64,000 nucleotides of DNA from Lamellibrachia columna (taxonomy: Eukaryota > Annelida > Polychaeta > Sabellida > Siboglinidae). The DNA is taken from contig OY759267.1 of NCBI GenBank assembly GCA_963662155.1, positions 20,468,438 through 20,532,437 of the forward strand. The letters are read 5' to 3'. Below the pieces are notes generated by a model. The model made no database searches and had not been told where the DNA came from. It worked only from the letters and a program-made list of their open reading frames with translations. Positions 1 to 15,200 of the stretch are shown piece after piece. Position numbers and translations under genes: made by a program. Positions within the stretch are counted from its first letter, which is position 1, and each line of letters starts with the position of its first letter.

Positions 1-131
1 CACAATGAGTCTTATACATGGTCATGCCACTCACTTCCTTCTTGGCATATCTGCAATGCAATCAGTCTTATGCACGTTCATGTCACTCGTTTTCTTCTAC
101 TAAATGATGAAAATGTTGTGATGACACGTAC

Positions 132-241
132 TTGCCGCAGACTGTGATCTTTGTTGTACCGTTGCCTTTGTCTTTGGTATCAATGTTCACCAACACTCCT
201 GCTCTGTTGTCCGCATTGATCACGTTGTACGACACTGCCAC
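132..241 (-). CDS. TEP exon 32: start of the receptor-binding domain
   Basis: [20 protein letters not shown] then [14 protein letters not shown], ending in AA before donor GTACGT. VSYNV begins the C-terminal domain. The acceptor at 241 fits phase 0; an alternative about 35 bases upstream would not. The gene continues left of base 1. Confidence 0.82.
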
Positions 242-3200
242 CTGGCGGCAGGCATTCACATCATTAATCAACATTAAGGCTTGGTTTTCAGGTTTGGTAC
301 TTTTGGATATCATTGCCAATGTAAATTTTTTTAAATAATCGGACAGAAACTGCTTCAACAACACAAACACTATGATAATCTATGCTTTCATTGCATGTGC
401 ATTCATCACTTTTTCTTGTAAACTTCTGTCTAAAGAGAACAATGCTCAATAGAGCAGTTTTATAGCAAATATAATAACTGTTGTTATACACTTACATTAG
501 ACTACTGACATTTTGGCTGGTGAGACCACTGTACTATTGATGGTGAGAACGTTAAATCATCCTTGAATGACCAGTGGTGTCTCTATGCATAAACCCCTGG
601 TGGATACTCCAGACATTATTTGTGTTTGGTAGCCAATGACGCAACAAAGTACAAATCCATGTTTGTAAGGGTTGTTTCCACCAGGGATGATAACAATGTC
701 ACAACTGGTTAACGAGAATGCATTGAACTACTAATGTCATTGGGTTACAGGGAATGTAGGGCTACTGACACCATGCACTGAACTACTACCGAGACAGCTA
801 TGTTAATGAAATCTGTACATAACTTACACCCACCTGTACCAAACCGAAGCCTGTCCCATTCGCTGAAATAACCACTAAGTTGTCTGTGCTGGCTGGCAAC
901 TGTTTTCAACACAAAGATATATATATATATATATATAGACATGCACGCACGCACACATGCATACACACACACACCAATTAGAAAACATGGGTTGTGAACA
1001 TGTAAATTCAACAGCATCAAACGGTGTTGGAATGGAAACCAAAGTAATCTCACCTGTTTAGATTGCAGAATTCCAGCATTTGCCTTCGTGATCGTTTCAT
1101 ATTTGTAGTGAACATCGCCAGAATCTAGACTGACATCAAGTCTGAGTGAGTCGCCACCGAATGCCATGGCTGACAGTTCAGCCATTGCCTGCAGAGCCAG
1201 CACTGTGTCCTAGCAAACAACATGATAAGTATTGTCACATACATACCGATATAACATTTTCATGTTTCACACTAGCCAACATAAATACTATTTCTCTCAT
1301 ATTGACATTACATAGGTAGTTTTCTATTTCTGAAAGAAATTATTATATAGCCATTGGTGCCACCACCTCTTACAGTTTAGGTACAAGTTTTATGTATTTC
1401 CTAAAATTGAATTCTTACGGATACAGGAGACATTCCTTATGGTTTTATGTGTTTTGAACAAGACTTTTTTGTATTAAGCGCTTGTAAAAAAAAGCAAGCC
1501 AATAACAGATCATCAGTTCAAACTTCATCCATATCGAGACACTCGCGAATTTTAACTGTACGCAGTCAACGGCACGAAAGTCTCACGAGATCCAATCAAT
1601 ATATCCCAGTATGTGTGGTGAGCTCCTTTCGAGATTTCATGGCAAATAGGACATGTAGCATAAATAATCAAACGAGTTCATTTGTGATCTTACAGTTTTC
1701 TGTTTCTAGTCTTATGGGGGTGAATTACTAGGTTGGCACCAATAGATGTGTGTGGCATGTTAGCACAAGTGTGAACAGCAGACCTGTGTCGCAGAGAAGC
1801 CACCATGTGGGTTCCTCTGTTTCGCCAGCCACTTCAGTATTGGGATGCCTCTGAAGAGGTCCTTGTTGGCAGTGTAGGCAAGCAGCCCATATGCAGTCAT
1901 TTCAATGTCAAACACTCTGGCTTGGCGATAAGGCCGTCGCCAGTAGGGTTCCATCTCCTCAGCGGGATATTTCACTGACTTGCTCTCCTCCCAGTGTTTC
2001 GTGTTCTCTGTGGGGACAAATGACACAGGTAAAGGTACATTTTTATATAGCACGGTATCCACTCATTAGGGCTGTTCAAAGCGAATTACACTTCACCCCC
2101 TGGCAGAACTGTTCATTCCAACGCCATCTCGACTTCTCTGGGAACCATTCAGTCATGCTGCAAAGACTATTCGTTCACATATTCACCTCTGTCTGTAGCC
2201 AGGAACTCGTTTATTCAGCTGAATGAATTGTGCAACGTGGAGTGAAAGAAATTGCCAAACTTTGAAATGCCAGCAAGAGATTTTTCATCTATGTGCAACC
2301 TGCCCTTCCAAGATACTTGTCAGTTTTGTTTTTTAACATATTCATACTGCTACAATTTACACACTGTATATAAATAATATATTTAATTCATTTATTATTC
2401 TCTGTGAGAAAGAGTACTTTTTTATATTCAATCAAAACTAATCATTCACTAACGTTACATTGTGTCCTCTAGTTCTACTATCTTCTTTAAGTGAGAAAAA
2501 CATATTTCTACCAATATTCACTCTAAAAACTCCCTCTTTAATTAATTTAGCTCATTGCGAATCAGGTTCGTTGATGTTCAAATCTGTAGTGTGTGAACAG
2601 TTTAAGTAATATGTGCAGTCGATTTAATAAATGAATGCAAACTTACCCATGTTGATAACAATAGCATTAAGCTTATCCAATGCGTTGGCGGCCTTGCTGC
2701 TATTGCTGATGGTCAGTGCATACGTAACAATGGCAAGGGTGTACGAATCAAAGGATTCTGTATCCAGTGCAGTCTCTAGGTTCGCCACTGCAGCGGCAAT
2801 CGCCCTCGACACTGTTTTCTTCAGTGACTGCATGACATAATCATGACAAGACGTATCATATTGTATTTCAATTGTGAACATGGCTCATGTTTTTCTATGT
2901 GAGGTAAACAGTGTATTTACATGACTTGTGGCATTTCAGGACAGGGTGCCATTCTACAATGAAATTTTTTGTAAGGGTTGATGGAAGCATGGTTTGGTTT
3001 CTATCAGTCAAATGTTCTTATCAGGCTTATTTCTAGCACAACCCTTATGAAAATATATCATGGAATTACTTGGCATACCATGGTATTTCGTTATATTACA
3101 TGGTAAACCATGACAATACATGGTAAACTGTGGTATACCGTGGTTTACCTGTTTCAAAACACCATGGTATTTTACCCTGGCTTCCCTGTTTCAAAACACC

Positions 3201-6200
3201 ACGGATTACCATGGTTTTCATGGTATATCATGTTATTTTACCATGGTTTACCAGGATTTACCATGGCATTTACCATGGTATATTTTCATAAGGGAACTAC
3301 TGGAATGAAACAAAATAAAACTATAAAGACACACTGTATTTAGTATTCTCAGGTTTTATTTATGAAGATTTCACAGCAACATGAAACAAACCAGCAAAAT
3401 TAGCCTAGTGGATGTGAACTTTTTTGTGTGTGGGGGGGATATTGTGACTTTAATGATACAAGCATGACATTCAGCAGGCTTGTAAAACGTGCCTAAAAGA
3501 AATGTTGCAGACGTAGGGACTTCGTTGATTTCCCCCATAAAAGAAATAATAGCCATTTTCCAAGATGGTTGCTAAGTAGTTGAATTGCGATTAAGCTTGC
3601 AATTATATCCTACAAAGAATTTACTGCGTGTTGTGTTTCAACGTATCTGTCCCAGGGACAGAGTTAGTGATGGCATAATTCCCCAAATAGATCTTGGCAG
3701 CCATATACTGGGTGTGGAAGAATCATCAGAATTAATGTTTACAAAATAAGTTCAAAACCAGAATATCAAAAACTAGAAAGAGAAACAATGTAGTCATTTT
3801 GATCTTACCTTATCACCTGTTCCTAAAACTATGTTTTCATCTTTACAACAAAAATAGTCTAAAATAAATGTGCCTCAATCTTATCAGTGATACCGACATA
3901 CCTTAGGATGTTTCTCAAACTGAAATAATTACTAATTTGGTCTCCGAGTAGTTGAGTGAGTATTACATTGCTTTGGTGATGTCTTGTGACTTTGTAAAAC
4001 CATTTTCTAAATATGACCACAAGACTTTATAACTACTAAATTCAAAACAAGCATTGAACAGTTATCCCAGCCACCTTAAAGGTAGGTTAATCGTAATGTT
4101 ACAAAATGTCATAATTGAGAGGGAATAAAACTATTTTGTGTTGCATAAAGAAACTATATAGCATAGCTCTTGCATGATGACCACAATTTAAAAATCTGCA
4201 CTTGTAAAATAGGATTTAATAATTTATTGAACGAGTCTATCACAGTATGTGATGCCAGATACATTCGGAGCAGTCTGTTTCAGGCATCTGATCTTTTACA
4301 ATACCCACCCCACTGATGTCTTTGTTCTCTACCAGGGTGCTTAGTACATAAGCTGTGAGTGGCACACCCCTTGATGAACCGCCCTGAAACCATCATAACA
4401 AGTATTTTGCATTCACCATTTATTTGCATCTGGTCTGGTAAAAAGGCTATCATAGAATCAGCCTACATTTTTAAAGAATAATGTATCCACATTATCATTG
4501 TTAAAAAATGCAGATTCAGTTGCACGCATGCCTGATTGTATCATAGTTACATGTTGACAGTATTTTTACCACAATTGCTATTACTGCTAATGTTTCCAAG
4601 TCAAATGTAGTGCTCATTATCATATTTTTTAAACATTAATACAACTGTATCTGTTTTCACTGTAAGAATGAACAGAAAGAAACATTTTGGTTGGTTTCGT
4701 AGATCACTAGGAACCAATTTATTTCAAGTTTTACAAACAAGAGTTTAAAATGCTAACTGAAGCTGATATAAACAATTAGGGTAAATCTATGACACATCGA
4801 TGCTAGAGTGAACAGGCATCTTCACAATGTTAATTATTATCTAAGTTATGACTATGACCTGCATGAAAGTGTCGTGAACATGGCCAAATTTGGAGAAACT
4901 GCCATCTTGATTCTGTCTGTCTGTTATCCATCCAAGAATTTTGCCAATGAGATCGGCATCGATGTAAATATAGGGCATCGCCTGGTGGAAACACTTGGCA
5001 ACAAACGCAGTCAACCTGCGGACAAAGGGGTTAAAGGTCAGACCAGGTTGCTAAGACATAGCAATATACACAATACATCGTTAGGTATTGATACATACAG
5101 AGAGGTGGAGACATAGAGAATACACAGCCAAGATAGATGGATGAATATGTATGGGAAGAAGGATGAATGGATTGCATGGATTGATGTGTACACTGATGGA
5201 TGAACGGGTGGAGGAACAGAACTAGAGGACACAAGGTAACATTAGTAAAGGATCAGTGTAGGTTGTATATCAGAAAGTACTCATTCTCAGAGGAAAATAA
5301 ATTAATGGAACAAATTATCCACATACTGTTTAAATGCTAGCAGCGTGAATGTTTAAAATATGCCAATGGCTTCCTTGTCCACTTGCCATCTGGGCCTTTA
5401 CCTCGGATGGCAATCTTGTTAAATCTATATGTGGAAAGTCAGTCATTTATATGGACAAACTAACTGGTGGTAGAACAAGTACTGTATTCGACCTATTAAA
5501 AATACAGGATGCATGGAAAAAGCTTGAAAGCTTAAAGGTAGTGCCACCTGGTGTACATTTTAACAACACATTTTGTTTCTGACTATCCCGTACCAGATGT
5601 CGCCACCACTGTCTAGTAAACAATCCTTGCTAATGAAGTACAGTCTGGAAACATATAAATTTTGGTTACACATTTATAATTACCACGTTTATGCATGCAT
5701 TGGAGACAAGTTGCCAGTAACAAGGGAGGCAAACAAGCAGCATGACAGATATGTTATATCCATTCTAAAAAGGGACATGTCATATAGTCGACTATGTGTG
5801 CAAACAATCAGCACGGCAGATATGCTATATTCATTCTAAAAACAGACATGTCATATCATTGAGGCAGTCCGCGACTGGATGACTGCTATGGACAACAAGA
5901 CCCAAATTGACACAATCCTGCTTGACTTTGCCAAAGCCTTCGACAAAGTGCCTCACCTACGTCTTCTATCAAAATTGACCTCCTACGGAATCACTGGAAA
6001 CACTCAAAATTGGATCAACCTTTTCTATCCAACCGCAAACAGAGTCTCAGTTAACAGTGCCCTGTCGGACATCACAGATGTCACATCTGGTGTCCCACAG
6101 GGTTCAGTTCTAGGACCTGTCCTCTTCTTAGTCTACATAAATGACATAGATGGGAACATCAAATCTTCTATATGCTTTTTTGCAGATGATATATTACAGT

Positions 6201-9200
6201 ATAGTATTATATATCATAAAATTTCTTCCAACACCGACCACGAAATTCTCCAAACTGACCTAAGCCAACTCCAAACACGGTCAGACAAATGGCAAATGGA
6301 ATTTAATGTATCTAAATGTGTCCACCTTCCAATAACAAACAAAACTAAACCCAGCCCACACAAGTACTTGCTTTCTGGCCAGCCATTATCCACTGTATCC
6401 AGCCACTCATATCTCGGAGTAAAATTGGATTCCAAATTAACCTGGACAAATCACGTCACTGACATAACTTCAAAATCTTCGAAAGTTTTAGGCATGATTA
6501 AACGAACTCTTGGCCCATGTAAACCCGAAGTTAAACAAACAGCCTACAACATGCTAATCCGGCCTAAACTCGAGTACTCTTCACCCATATGGAATCCTCA
6601 CACCTTTTCACAAGTTAAAAGCCTTGAAAGAGTACAACACTCTGCTGCCAGATTTGTTAAAAATGATTACAGATGGAACACAAATCCAGCAGATCTAATT
6701 ACTGCCCTTGGATGGCCAACCCTCGAACGAAGACGTATCATTAAACAAGCCACAACCTTCTATAACATTATATCATAAATAACATTATTGAGATCACCTC
6801 CCCCCTCCAGGCCTACTAACCCGCTCTCTCGAACCCGTGGACAATACGTAGTCCCCACGTGTCGTATAAATGCAATGTTCTTTTCATTTTATCCCCGAGC
6901 CATTCGCATATGGAATTTTATTCCACCAAAAATTACCGACATAAAAACCCAAAATCATTTCAAGAAGCTATTATGGAACTCCCTTTCACCAAACCTCCTC
7001 ACCTAAACTGCCTTTAAAACACAGTGCTCAGCATAAACTTATCCATGGTGTGGGTATGGAGACTGTCTATGTGTGCATGCATGGGGCAAGGCAGCGACAG
7101 TATCCATACACATAACCAACCTATTAAAAATTTTCATTTAACATCCTATACATAAAATAAATAAAACTATCAGATAAAAACCATCTCAGCAACATTAAAG
7201 ATACCAGTCTTTTAGCTGTATGTACCACCCACAGCGCATGCGCACAGTCCACCACAAATTCCTGCGTTAGCCCAAGTTTGGGCTGTTTGGGGTATAATCA
7301 CTTGAGACTACATGTGCTGCGAAAATTCGACACATCTCAACAAAAGTGACCAGCAAGAAATTGAATGAATGAACTGGGTTGGAGCTGCCAGCCATTTATA
7401 CATTCACGGGTATTCAAAAGGTTACTGAGCAGTGCAGTCTGCTGATATAGCTGGAACTTTCAATCCTTTGTTGTCGCTGAGCTTTGACATTGGTGGAGAG
7501 GAAATGATCGATCATTTATACCATATATATATATATATATATAAATATATATATATATGTATATATATATACATACATATCATTGATAAAAAATAGTGGT
7601 GTAAGCTTATTAGGACATGTAGAGGTATGTTGTTATATAACGCGGTATCAAGTCCATGAGACCGTTCAAAGCGCTTTATACTTCACCCCCTGGCAGACCT
7701 GTTCCTTCCAATGCAATCTCGACTTCTCTGGGAAGCATTCAGCTATGCAGCAATTACTGCGCAGACTATTCATTCACACATCCACCAGTCTTTAGTCTGG
7801 TATTCATGTATACAGTGAACTGTGGCAACCTGGGTTGCACAAAACTGCCAAAGCTTCGAAACGGCAAGAGGATTCGAACCCACATTCTCTCTACTGAGTC
7901 TGACATTTTAACCACTATGCCACCGTCAGGATGTTAAAGCAGGACAGAAGGATAGAGGAAAGTTTTTTTTAACAAGATCACCATCCAAGGCAATGGCCCA
8001 GATGGTAAGTGGTCCAACAATTTTTCTTCTATATGTAACCAGTGCTCCTGAGATATTTGTCAACATTGTTTTTATTAATGTTACTTTTTTACTTTCTTTC
8101 TTAAGTGAGACAAAAATATTTCTATCAATATTTTCATACCCATTCAATATCTTAAGAACTTCAATCTGATCTCCTCTTAACCTCCTTGTCTCTAGGGTTG
8201 TTAAACCACATTATTTTAGGTGTTCTTCATAACTAAGGTCTCTCACTTCTGGAATCATTTTAGTTGCTCTCCTGTGTATTCGTTGAAGCGTATTTATATC
8301 CTTCTTATGGCCTCCAAGCTTGTATAAAGTATCCTAAATGAGGTCTAAGTACTGCTTTATACAGAGGTATCATTCATTCTTTTTCCTTATATGTCATATT
8401 TCTCCTAATCAACCCAAGAATTTGATTACAAGGTGAGATGACAAGTCAGGATACCCACCACATACTACCAGACCTGTCCCAGTTTCCAAACGCACTGAAT
8501 GACCCATCTGTGTGCTGATACGTCAGCTCCCTCATGTAACCTGTGACCATAGACATAAATAGAACACCCGTTAGTAAAATGTTAGTTTATAGGGGGATGA
8601 TTAATGATGTAACTCTATGCCTGTGGCACACAATGCATTCAGTTTTAGTCCAACTAAAACGCCAGTTGACTGAGTTGCTAAAATGGATTAGAAATACAAG
8701 CACATCATAAACGGAAGAGAGCATTATGACAGAAGGAAGTCAACAGGTACAAATAAGGGTGTCCTCCATTCTACAACAAAGAAACATCACATATTACCGG
8801 TAATCAGAGACAATCCACAAAAAGGATAATTGCCTTTTGCCCATTAGTTATTCATAATTTATGAGAATGGCATATATTTGGTTTTGATGCCACAGATGTT
8901 TCAACTTTTGTCTCATAGAATCAGCATGTGTGAATTACACACATAGGGCTGGGTTTAATTGTAATTGCGTAATGTGTAACTAATCATATTTGCAGTGTAA
9001 ATGTAATGGACTCCTAGAATGCAGTAGTTGTAACTGAGTTTTCATTAGGCTGCATAGTTCTACTTAACCACTGTAATAACGAACGTTGGCAGAAAGAATG
9101 CATAAATTCACCTAAAACCCTGTTTAAAAATTTGCAATGTTGATACAAGTAATCTTCCTTTATAAAAAAAGGTAAGTTATAATATAGCGTGGTATCCAGT

Positions 9201-12200
9201 CATTAGCACTGCTGAAAGCGCTTTACACTTCACCCCCTGGCAGACCTTTTCATTCCAAGGCCATTTCAACTTCTCTGGGAAGCATTCAGCCATGCTGCAA
9301 TTACTGCCCAAAGACTATTCGTTCACATATCCACCACTGTCTGTATTGCCAGGTACTCGTTTATACAGCTGAGTGAACTGTGGCAATGTGGGGTGATTAA
9401 ACTTGCCAAAGGTATGAAGCGACCGCAGTGGGATTTGAAACTGGGTTCTCTTGATTGAGAATCCAGCATTCTAACCAGTATGTTATCACACCCCACTTAC
9501 ACCCCACTATAAAACAATGTAGTTATACTCAACCAATGAACTGTTGCAATTGACTGTACATGTAGCATTGTAATTGAGTTTTTGAAGCGCCGTAATTGTA
9601 ATTTACTGTTTTAAGTGGTGTAATTCATTTTTTTAAGTGTTGCAATTGCAACTGAGTTGTTATGATGCTGTGTCACTGACAATTGTATTTTAACCACACC
9701 CTTTACCACATGCATGACCCCACCCTGTATCACATGCATGATCCCGCCCTGTATCACATGCATGACCCCGCCCTGTATCACATGCATGATCCCGCCCTGT
9801 ATCACATGCATGACCCCGCCCTGTATCACATGCATGACCCCGCCCTGTATCACATGCATGATCCCGCCCTGTATCACATGCATGACCCCGCCCTGTATCA
9901 CATACAAGACCCCGCCCGGTATCACATGCACTAACCTGCCCTGTATCACATGCACTACCCTGCCCTGCATCACATGCACTACTCCGCCCGGTATCACATG
10001 CACTACCCCGCCCTGTATCACATGCACTACCCCGCCCTGTATCACATGCACTATCCCACCCTGTATCACATGCACTACCCCGCCTTGTATCACATGCACT
10101 ACCCCGCCTTGTATCACATGCACTACCCCGCCCTGTATCACATGCACTATCCCACCCTGTATCACATGCACTACCCCGCCCTGTATCACATGCATGATCC
10201 CGCCCTGTATCACATGCACTACCCCGCCCTGTATCACATGCACTATCCCACCCTGTACCACATGCACTACCCCGCCCTGTACCACATGCACTACCCCGCC
10301 CTGTACCACATGCACTACCCCGCCCTGTATCACATGCACTACCCCGCCCTGTATCACATGCACTACCAAGGTCACCACGTTCCAACTAATGTGACTGCAG
10401 ATGAAAGGTTGCATGTTTTTATTGCATTCCTTTGGCAGGAAAACTGACAGACACTAGACTAATCAAAACTCTGGACTGACACCACACAATGAGCTTTGAG
10501 CACAGCGAGTAAGATATATACACACAACAGAATTCTTCCTTTTACAACCCAGTTACATAACATACAATGACCCAATTATTTAACACATACATCTATATTA
10601 CATAATCTGTAAAATACAACCAGCTTCTTCTCACTTTTCTTCTCACTTTTTTGCCTGCAGCTTTTGTCATAATTCAGACACTATACAAATCAATAAACTA
10701 CAATTAGTTACATTATATTATTATTATTATGTCAATAGTTACATATTACCTGACTCCATTATTTCAAGAACTTTGGCCTTGACCTCTGGGGTCAGCTGGT
10801 TGGTGGCCTTCAGGTAATCCATGATGTAGATGGCCGGAGCAAAGTTGATCATGTTTTGTTCTCCACAGCCGTAGGGCATCTGGAGCAGGGATCCGAGGCC
10901 CTGGATCGATGTTCCCATCAAGTCTCCTACAACACAAAGCACACAGTGAGTCTTACAGGTGATCGCATAGGTTCTCAAAACTCAAGTAAACATCATTACG
11001 CACTGGTGGGTGGTGCATGGTTTAGTTGCCACCACGTTTTGCGAAACAAAATCGACCACAGCAGCTAAATTTCGAAGTACACCAGTGACACTGCCTAATG
11101 AATGAAACGTATAATACCTTACCTTACCTTACCTTATGACGATTCTGATCGCAGGATCCAGTTGATTTATAATGCATATTGAAAGGGAACCGCACATTTG
11201 AGCACTTACCTATGGCTGTCACTTTGATGTACTCAGACCCCTCTACAAGGTCCGGGGGAAATGTGATGTTGACAGTCTCCAACAGAGACCCAGCCTCTTT
11301 AGAGAAATCAACAATGACAGACTTGTGGTATTCCTGGGGTGTTCCCTCCGGCTGCAATGGCAGACAGTGTAAAATGTTAAGTTAAAGTTGGTCTGAATTA
11401 GAGCACATAAATAGTGGCAGTTTTGATGAAATGAAAGTACTAAATAAAGTATACTTTCAGAACCAAACGTCACCCAGTTTAATAGACATCCCACCTTAAA
11501 AAATATATGTACCTCGGTAAACATAATAATTTCTGCCTGAATGCTTCTCAGATGTTGAGAGGCATTGGAATGAACAGGTCTTCCAAGGGGGTGAAGTGTA
11601 AAGCGCTTTGAACAGTCCCAAGGCCTGGATACAGTGCTATATAAGAAAGTAACTTTAATTTCTGAGACAGCAGAATATTGGAGAGAAATGTTAAATGTAT
11701 CTAATTTGATATACATCTTTGATGTTCTGACAAAAGTCATAATGATATTAGTGCCCTGCGCGGGCCTAGAATTTGATCCCAAGCCCGGCCCGCAATTAGC
11801 AGTTAGAGTCCAGGCCCGCAATAATTTTTCAAGCCCGGCCCAGGCCCGCAAACTAGAATTTAGGCCCAGGCCCGACCCAGACCATGAATGTTTGGCCCAG
11901 GCCCGGCCCGGCCCGGCCCGCTAGTTTCAGGCCCAGGCCCGGCCCATACCCGCGGGCCAAAGATGGGTAAGCCCGCGGCCCGCTAAGTTTAGAGAAACCT
12001 AAAATCTTATAACAAAGACGAAAAACAAATAAACTGTAAAACAGACTCATTGTTTTATTAAATAAAAAAACATATATACATATATCGGATGGGGCATAAT
12101 ATCCTTAGCTCTTAGTGGAGTACTACTCTTATGCTGATGTTCCATAGTGTGCTGGATGAGTTCTAAAAATCCAGCACCACCAACTTCCTCAAACTTACGA

Positions 12201-15200
12201 ATATCCTGAAGAAAAATAAAGAAAAACTTCTTAGTGTCATTACTATTAAATATGATAACATTTGTTATATTTGGCTTTAACGTATTGGCTTATGGTTAGG
12301 GTAGGAGATTTGTTTATCTAACCCTGACTTAACCCATATGCAAGCCATAACCCCAATTTATATTGTTAATTGAATTAGCTCAACTAAGTTATCATAATTT
12401 AATGATATTTCAATTAAATGTTACTCACTGGCACTGACACCCAGTGGCATTTCCAGCAGGTCTGCAGTCACTAGCCTGAGACAGACAGGTTCAGACATGT
12501 GTGAATTAGTACAAGTGTGAATGAATTAAGACTGGGGAGAAATACCAGTTACCAACTGGGTTGGGTACTGGGTAGTGGGCTAGTGGCCTAGTGGGCACTT
12601 GGCAGTGGGCAGGTCATTCAGGTGGGCAATGTTTGGAGGGAAGACCTAGACAATAGAATGTCCACTGGTAGGGTCAAAGGGTGATAAGTTGATGGTTAAT
12701 CATGGCTTGATTGCCTCTGCAAATATTTCTAAAGTAAACATTTGGGGCTGGCTACTTCCAGCCAAGTGAACTTATGGGGGCCATTAGATTCCATGCAAGG
12801 TCTCAATTTGCAACAATATACTAAAGAAATAATTTTAAGCATTCATTAACCGGAATTACAATTTATAACCAGTTTAAAAAAAAAGAAGTAATAATCGGTG
12901 TTTTGTATGAATATTTTTATTATGTCCAGGCCCAGCCCAGCCCGCTCACACTAGGCCCAGGCCCGGCCCAAGCCCGTTGGGTTTAAATTGTTTTCAGCCC
13001 AGGCCCGGCCGGGCCCGCAGTATGTAGGCCCAGGCCCGGCCCGGCCTGCAAAATTATGTAGAGGCTTGGACCCAAAGCCCGGCCCGCGCAGGGCACTAAA
13101 TGATATACAAAACATACTTTCCACCACTACGTAAACTAATCATCACAAAACGTCACAGGTTAAAGCAGTCTCAACATTTCATTTAGCCCATTATAAATCA
13201 GGTTTGTTGATATTCCAACCTGTGGTGTGTGGAAAGTTTAAGTAACACAAGCAGTCGTACTGTACTTTTGTAAAAATCATCGAAAGAATTGATTTTAATC
13301 ATTAAAATGCAAATGCAAAGTGTGAATAGCCTAATTTTACAGGATGTAGGGGAGCCACTTTTGTCCTTTTTTGATGAATAAAAAATCAAATTGCAGAGAC
13401 AGCTTTACAAAGATAATAGTATAGTATTTCATTGACTATGTAAAAACAATCACAGTCACAACATTTATTTATAATTTGAATTAAAAAGTTAATCTGCACA
13501 ACTTCAACTACGATTGTTATTTGTTATTGATTCCTAATTGTTGGTGTTAAGTCTAGACTAGTTTTGTTGAACAGTTAATTGTTACGTGTGCTGATCAGGA
13601 GTTTGTTAGCATGTTTTTATCCCACCCTCCTCCCATTAACAAAGGTGGACCAGTCAATCAAGTAGGGGCTATATATTGTTGTGTAACCCTGTGGTAGATT
13701 GGGCCACATGTTTTGTACAGCAATTTAGTGTGGTGGATCATAGTAAATCACTGATTGTACAGAAGTGATACACTTAATGCATTGATGCTTTTTCCTGTTC
13801 CAGATTTGTACACAACACTTAGTGCTTTTTCCTCTGATAAATGCTCAGTGATGCATTGTATACAGGGTTTTTATGGCGGTATATTATATTAAGTATTGGT
13901 GTAGGCGAAGAGACCCCCACAGATACAGTGTGAATGGTAAATGCTAGTCAGGGCCCGTATTCTCGAAAGACTTAAGAATTCATAACTCAAGTTTTTCATA
14001 AATATGGCAGCAAAAGTATCACGGGGAGTTCACTCTTGGAATATCTGGATAAATATTATCCGCATTCAAAATACTGAATATTATATAATCCATGTTGAAT
14101 CTCAGTCAACACTCACAGGCTTGTGTTATAATCTTAAATTCACCATGTTATTATGATTTTATATATTCCATGAGTGATTGCCCCGAAGTAATTTTTACGT
14201 AAAACTTGAGTTACGAATTCGTCAGTCTTTCGAGAATATGGGCCCAGTAGTAATACAGTTAGTACTTGTAGCGGGTGGCTGCCAGAGACAATTAAATAGT
14301 ATTGTTATCATTGTTTGCTAGTGTGGCATAATACATCTGTGAATTGTAGATATTAAGGGTACACACCATTTGGGAGACTTCGGGAATTGAGATTCAACAT
14401 GGATTATATAATACTTGGACATGGACCTGGGGTCCATTTTCCCTATAGAATCCTATAGAAGTTGGACTCAGCGTGCCTGCTGTGATGATGCATGTCATTT
14501 TGATGGTGAATGTTTGCATAATTGCTGGCATGTGATCAATTAATTAAATGTAATTTATTAGGCCTATTTCACTCTACACTGGATTTGCTTTGTTATTCTG
14601 CATAAAGTATATTATTTTACTGACTGCGTAAAAACAATCATAGTCACAACATTTATTTATAATTTGAATTCAAAAGTTAATTTAAAAATTAAATCATTAG
14701 ATCTGGACAATTATATCACAATTGCATCATTATCATCCAACATTGTACAATATTACATTTGGAGATGTGGAACTGTCGGTGACTAATCACATTAAAATGT
14801 GTATTGATGCTTTATTTAATTTCAAATCATTACATTTGGACTATTACATAACTACTGGATGATGATCATCACATAATATCAAGCAATATTACACATGAAT
14901 ATATGTCATTATCAGTGACTAATGACGCTACAAAATTATTAAGGTACCAACATAACATTTATGCAAGGGGGTTTTCAGAATTTTTTTCACATACCTCAAC
15001 AAGCAGCATCCTCTGTACTGCATCTGCTGCCAGGTGGCTCTGGGCCTTCACTTCGATTGGGATGTTTCCAAGCTGATCAGGAACTACCCAGAACCACGCT
15101 GATTCAGCTTCGTTCGGGGGAATCTACAACCGCAGAACAAAATATTTATTTCCATCACAACAATGATATGAACTTTGACAAAGAAGTTTATTGCAGGTTC

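Noticed and set aside
242..290. Longer version of exon 32 (with [10 protein letters not shown])
   Set aside because: Upstream acceptors are out of phase with exon 31, whereas the 241 acceptor joins perfectly.
3650..3730. Possible TEP exon on the minus strand (text resembling [11 protein letters not shown])
   Set aside because: Exons 27 and 28 join in phase without it, and splice borders and family match are poor.
9690..10371. CRISPR-like array
   Set aside because: Contiguous direct repeats without unique spacers in an animal genome; a minisatellite.
9611..10447. Several overlapping ORFs of 80 to 267 codons on both strands
   Set aside because: All are translations of the 24-bp minisatellite; no splice or coding context and low-complexity products.
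11756..12050. GC-rich island as a promoter or CpG island
   Set aside because: It is the subterminal repeat of a hAT element with exact target duplications.
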